Below, piece after piece: positions 55,401-61,400 of a DNA stretch of 64,000 nucleotides. Location of the stretch: positions 62,001 to 126,000 of the forward strand of contig JBAIAA010000780.1 of NCBI GenBank assembly GCA_037893245.1, given 5' to 3'. This DNA comes from Crossaster papposus (Eukaryota > Echinodermata > Asteroidea > Velatida > Solasteridae). Positions within the stretch are counted from its first letter, which is position 1. Each line of letters opens with the position of its first letter. Position numbers and translations under genes: made by a program. The notes under the pieces were generated by a model that was not told the DNA's origin, did no database searches, and was given only the letters and a program-made list of their open reading frames with translations.

Positions 55401-58400
55401 TCCGAACTTTCCAAATAGAAACGTAACAAACAAGTGTACAACTACCGGTAGTTTCAACCAGTTCGCCCCAGAGGACGTATATACACGCAAAGTTTTCCCC
55501 AGATTCAAAACAGATGACGCATAAACACGTCACGAGCAAGACCAGAAATGTCTGTCAGCAGCGAGGAAGGTCGGAAATGTGTGGGTGTGCTTCCCGATAC
55601 CATCGGCCTGAACCCGCCTTGGATTGAGTTTCGTTAAAAATAATCCCGCGCCTTGGCCCGATGATGTTATAAAATAATCCCGGCGCGAACTGGTTAAATT
55701 GCATACATAAATAACCAATAATGACTCGAACAGCTCTAACAGTTTATGGAACAAAAGATTACCATAGAACAACAGACAGGAGAATATTTCACTTCTTTCA
55801 AATAAATTTATCACACACATTTTAAACAATTGTACACAAAGAATGAAATCACCATCTCTAACACAATGGAGTGTACTTGTATTTTTCAGTTTGACTTGTC
55901 CAATTTTCATGTTCTAAAATTCTTATGAACGGTGTAGTATGCCAAAGTTGACTATTAAAACTTAACAAAAATATTGTCGTTGGTTTTCATGGAGAAAAAA
56001 TTATTTCGTGCATCGATGGTCACTAATAATTGTGGGCCAGCCTATAATACTTAAATTAATTTACCAAATGTGACCTGTTCCAACGAAACCCGGACAAAGT
56101 CGACTTTTTAGTTTTTCAGATTTTGCTTTTTTCAAATTCTCTAGGTTCTCAGCTTTAAAATGATGTATCATTTTAAAATGTACCCCCACCCTATCTTCCC
56201 TGGGGTCTGGATTTAGTGATAAAACCCCGACAACCTAATTATGAGATAAACAGCTTTGAAGTTTATTTCTATACACAAATGTTTCACAAAATTGACAAAA
56301 AAACACACTTCTGGTAGACGGATTTTGTTCAAATTTGAGGAGATTGTAGATTAATAGTGAGTGACTTAGGAAAACCTAAAACCTCAAAATGGTAAATTCC
56401 ATCATGAAATGACTTCAGGAGTACATTGTGACAAAACACATTGTGCGACTTTGTCCGGGTTTCGTTGGAACAGGTCACAAATGACAGATTAAACATCAAA
56501 TGTTAAAAACAAAACAAAAAACTAATCTTTTTGTAATTAAAAGTTTTAGGTACATGTACAATAACCTACGTTTTTGTTGCGTAGGTTCGCCTGCACGAAG
56601 GTGTCGAAGCAACTGACTAGAGCTGCAGTGGTGTTGAACTGCAGGATTTGTAAATAAACAAAAACGTCAATTTATAATTGCATCTAGGGAACTTAGTTTG
56701 ATCTTTGACGTCATTTACACACAAAGAATTACTGGGAAAGAAACAACCTACGGGTAGTATCATGCTGCCACCACTGGGTTATTCCGTGTCAAATCAACAC
56801 GATTTTTCACGTGACCCTTACAGATGGACATGATATTTGGTGTTATGATTGGCCTATACCAGAAATCCCCAAAGCAAAAATTTGTTTGGAAAATTTGTTC
56901 AGTCATCCATGGCAATGACATAATGAACCTTATACCATTAAGCCGTGTTCGCACTGGACTTTTTTTAGGGAAGGTTTTACTGAGACGATGGCAAAATAAA
57001 AAATGGTCAAATGTTACCCCTGTTCGCACTTGGACTTTAGACACAGGAAAATTTTACCGAGACCGCGGGAGAAGTAGCCGAGCTGTCATTATAATGACTC
57101 ATGAAGGCGAATGTGATCACAATGCGCCGCATGCATCAGCGCACGCATGTAAACAATGAAAAGAGCGCATGCGCGGTGTCTTGTTTAGCATGAAATCGCA
57201 GTAGCGGGCCGGATGTACGTTTTCCTAAGACGCTTTCATCGACTCGCGCTGTTCGCACTGGACTTATCGTCTAGGGAAAAGTTACCTGGGAAGTTTTCCC
57301 GGGCAGCAGTTGGCCGGTAAAAGTAACCACTGGACTAGGGAGAAGTAACCGAGAGGAAAACGTCCTAGGCTGTCCGCACTGGACTTAAAATGGGAAAAGT
57401 ACCCATCGTCTCGGTAAGTTTTAACAAAAAAGTCCAGTGCGACCAGGGCTTAAGACAGAGGACATTCTACCCTTTCCAATTCCACATATATTTGGTTTTT
57501 GTTGTTGTTGAAATATTCAGTAGTTTTGCAATATTATGAATTAAAAAATGGGTAAACTTTTTTTTGAGACACACTGTAGTTTGTACTCACATAGGCCAAG
57601 TTGACGAAGTCATCATTGCCAAGAGTGTCTAGAGCCTTATAAACTGACACCTTGGTGATCTCCAGGGTCATGCCAAATGTACTGCCACTCCTGTCAAACA
57701 AAACATGAAATAGTTACAGGGGAATAAAATGGCCCTCTATATTCACACCAGTCATACAACATTAAACAGTAGTAGGATACTAAACAGTTGGGTCTCTACA
57801 ACACGAATGCCATGAAAGACAGAAACAGATGCTGAATTTCAACAGTTTTAGACGTTTTACACTAAGGTGTAATAATGTCGAATAATTCTGTAAAAAAATA
57901 AAGAATTTTGTTGGCCAGTCATCTTGAAAATACCTCTAGTCAAGCCCTGCAATTTGTTGTTACTATAACAGGCGGGGAAAAAAATAAGGAAAAAAAACTA
58001 AACAAATGTGACCCAGCACGAGTAAATGAGACACTTTGCGGCAAAAATAAAAATTGAGATTTTGATTTCATCATTTAAAGCTTGTTTAGCTTTAAATGAT
58101 GAAATCAAAATCTCAATTTTCATTTTTGCCGCAAAGTGTCTCATTTACTCGTGCTGGGCCACAAATTGGATCGATTAAACAATGTGCGACATGTATTAAA
58201 GGTAGTATACACCATTTGCAGATATCGAAAATATTTACTACCGAATTATTAAAAAATATCTTACTCATTTGAAAGTAAATAATGATTCTAGGCATTCTGC
58301 AAAATTATTGCGATTAGATATCCAGTAATTATTCCGAAAAATATAATTTTATAAAAAAAAAAATTGCGATCACCGGACGGCGATTGCGGGAAAAACAAAT

Positions 58401-61400
58401 ATAGCATAAGAATAACTGCCCAATGCCGGTTGGAAAAAAATGCTGTTTTTCGTGCTTTTCTCGGCATCCATGATTGTAAAACTTCGGACCGGTCAGTTAA
58501 ATGATGTTTACTATGAAATACAACCCCCCCCCCCAAAAAAAAAAAATCTACCCATTCATGATAATTCAAGCAATTACCAATTAATACATTTACACATGTA
58601 TGCCTTGACACAGGCCCCGGTATGCAGTAAATACGGTATGTACTGGTACATGTGTAGAAAGCTAATTAATTATGCACCAGCTCTGCTATGACAAAAAGTG
58701 AGTCAAGCTTAACAGAGTATTAAGACTAAGAGTGTCACATACATTTTGTAAATTATGATAATACGTACAGTGTACAGTGTACAGGTACAGCATGTATACA
58801 AGAGTGCTGCATGTACATGTACCGGTACATGTTGTATTAACAAACAAAAGTATGGCACCTTTCATCTTCAAGAATGTACAGTACAAGAAATATAAAATGT
58901 AAAATGTCTAAGTAGAAAAGAAAAAAGAAACTGATATATGTGACATGGTATGACAAAACCAGGCCAAACAGCTGCAAGGTAGCAGTGTTAATTTTCAGCA
59001 ATTTTGAGATTATTTAAATCTTGTGATGCAACAGACGTTTAAATTATTCTGTAAAAGTTTCTTTCCCGAACATGTATTTTAAAAACACTTAGAGAGGCCC
59101 ACTTTTATACAAAATAACACTTTGTTCAACATTTTGTTCAGAAATGATGCAAAATTTGTCGGATTTCAAAATTTAATAACTCAATTTTAGAATATCCAAT
59201 TCTCCCCCACCCCCCCCCCCCCCCCCCCCCAAAAAAACAAAAAAAACAAAAAAACTGGCACTTTTGGCGATAACTCAAAATTGTATAATTCTTGCCTGAA
59301 AGTGCCTGATTTTGATGTGCCAGGTCACATACGTACATGTATACTAAATTTGGAAAAAAATCAAATAGCAAGTGAAACTCACGTGTCTACCAGGATCATG
59401 ACATTCTTTGGTGAGCTCGCGGCCTGGATGTACCTGTTGATGTGGTTATCAAAAAAGGTTTCATAATGAAATGGAATTGGCGGAGTGAAGTATATTCAAT
59501 ATGAGATTTTTTCCTTCACCAACCTATTTTTATTAACACTGTACCGGTATATTCGGTGTTGTTCAGAAAGATTATTATAGAAGAAAAAAAATGTCCCTAC
59601 CAAAGTGATTTTCTTCGGGACAACAATGAGTAGTGTTAATAACAGACAAATATAGTCGGTGAAAATCCCATTTTGAAATACATGAATCAACAATTATTAA
59701 GATATCGCATATTTCATGTTGGCCATGATCGAGAAATGCAAACAGATATATGTAAATAAACCAGTCTACAACTAGCATGCACGCTCAATGATATTTGCCA
59801 CCGGTTCCCTGTTATTAGTTAGGCTTCTTTATTAGTACGTGCTGTTGGAACCAGTTAATCAAAACAACAATTATTTTTGTTTAAGCCTAGCTTAACGATT
59901 GTTATCATTCCAAATTGTTACTTGCAACTTCCAGCTATTTTTCTTGAATCCTAGTAGCAATCATTGATATATTGGTTAGAAAATGCAACTTTTATTTTCA
60001 TCTGGCAGTTCAAGCTGATTGACAAGCCAAGTTGAATCTGCTTGACGAGCCTTGAGAGTGCATAACACATGGTGCTGCTCCTGCTTGTGCCCGATATCTC
60101 AAACTGAAAACGTGCTGATAGCTGATAGCTGATATCCTTTCTTCAATTTCTAATTTTGAACAACAGACTACCGGTATATGTAATTAACCCTAACCCTCCA
60201 AAATCCTGTAAAATCTAATTTTCTAAATGCAGGAATTTTGAGGATTGAAGGTCTTTTGAAGTCGAAGCATTAGAAGATTTTGAAGGATTCATCAGGGCAC
60301 TAGAGGAATTTATCTCTAGAGGAACAGAAATATGAGATCGTAGGTCGTTTTCTAAACCCCAGCTTCGTCCTCGTTCAGGCTTAATTCATGCAGTTTAGCA
60401 ATGGCCTGGAGCCGAAGACGAAGTCAGGGGTTTGGAAAAGAGCATAATGTCATCAGGCCCAATCTGGATTGGAATTTATACTTGGGTGTTTATCCAAAAG
60501 ATAATTGAGGATTGGAGGATTCAGGTTTATTTGTTTCTTATGCATATTCTCCATTGAGCTAGAGAAATTTGGAGGATTCAGGCAGTGGTCCACAGTAACA
60601 GATATTTAAAGATTATTGGAAGATTCAGGTTATATGTAGCTTCAGGTTATATCTAGCTTTAGATTTTTGGTCTTGTTTTATTTCCATTTCTGTTTTAAAT
60701 ACTATTTAGGTTATATATATGCAGGGCCCTTTTGGAAAGCAGTTTTTTTAACTGATAAGGCCACCCTGGTTAAATAAAACAACAAATAAATTCAACAATT
60801 TCAAATCGGAGGATAATGGAGGATTGAGGTTACTTGTTGGAAACATAGGGTAGCTGGAGTTAGGATTAATGACTCAAAAATAATAACCACAGTAATTTAA
60901 TTGTTACATTCTGTTAGTGCATGTTAGCTGTTAAAAAGCCCTAAATTCCCATTTCTGTTAATATGAGATTGTGATAATTATCATTAAATGTCTGATAAGT
61001 TATAATGGTAGTACTGCCCACAAATAATTGTCAAAACAGAACACAAGTCCTTAAAAACATAAAGAAGCATACATAAAAGCAAACACAACAAATGAGTAAA
61101 CACAAAACAGAAACAAAAGATGATACAGAAACAAATAAATGCAAACAATTAAATAAACCGTACTAAACAAGAAAGCATTGCAAACTAATGCTATGCAAAA
61201 TGCCAAAAACAAACAACAGAATCGACAGTTTGCAGTGCATTTGTTAAATATTGGATTGCACACTTACGAATTGTACATGTACACACACGTACCAACGACA
61301 TGCAAAACACGGCGTCTGAAATTCTCCAAATTCAAAAGTTGTCAAAAAGCTGTGAGATGCCACTCTATTATGCAACAGATTTATTAGACAATCTTTTTTC

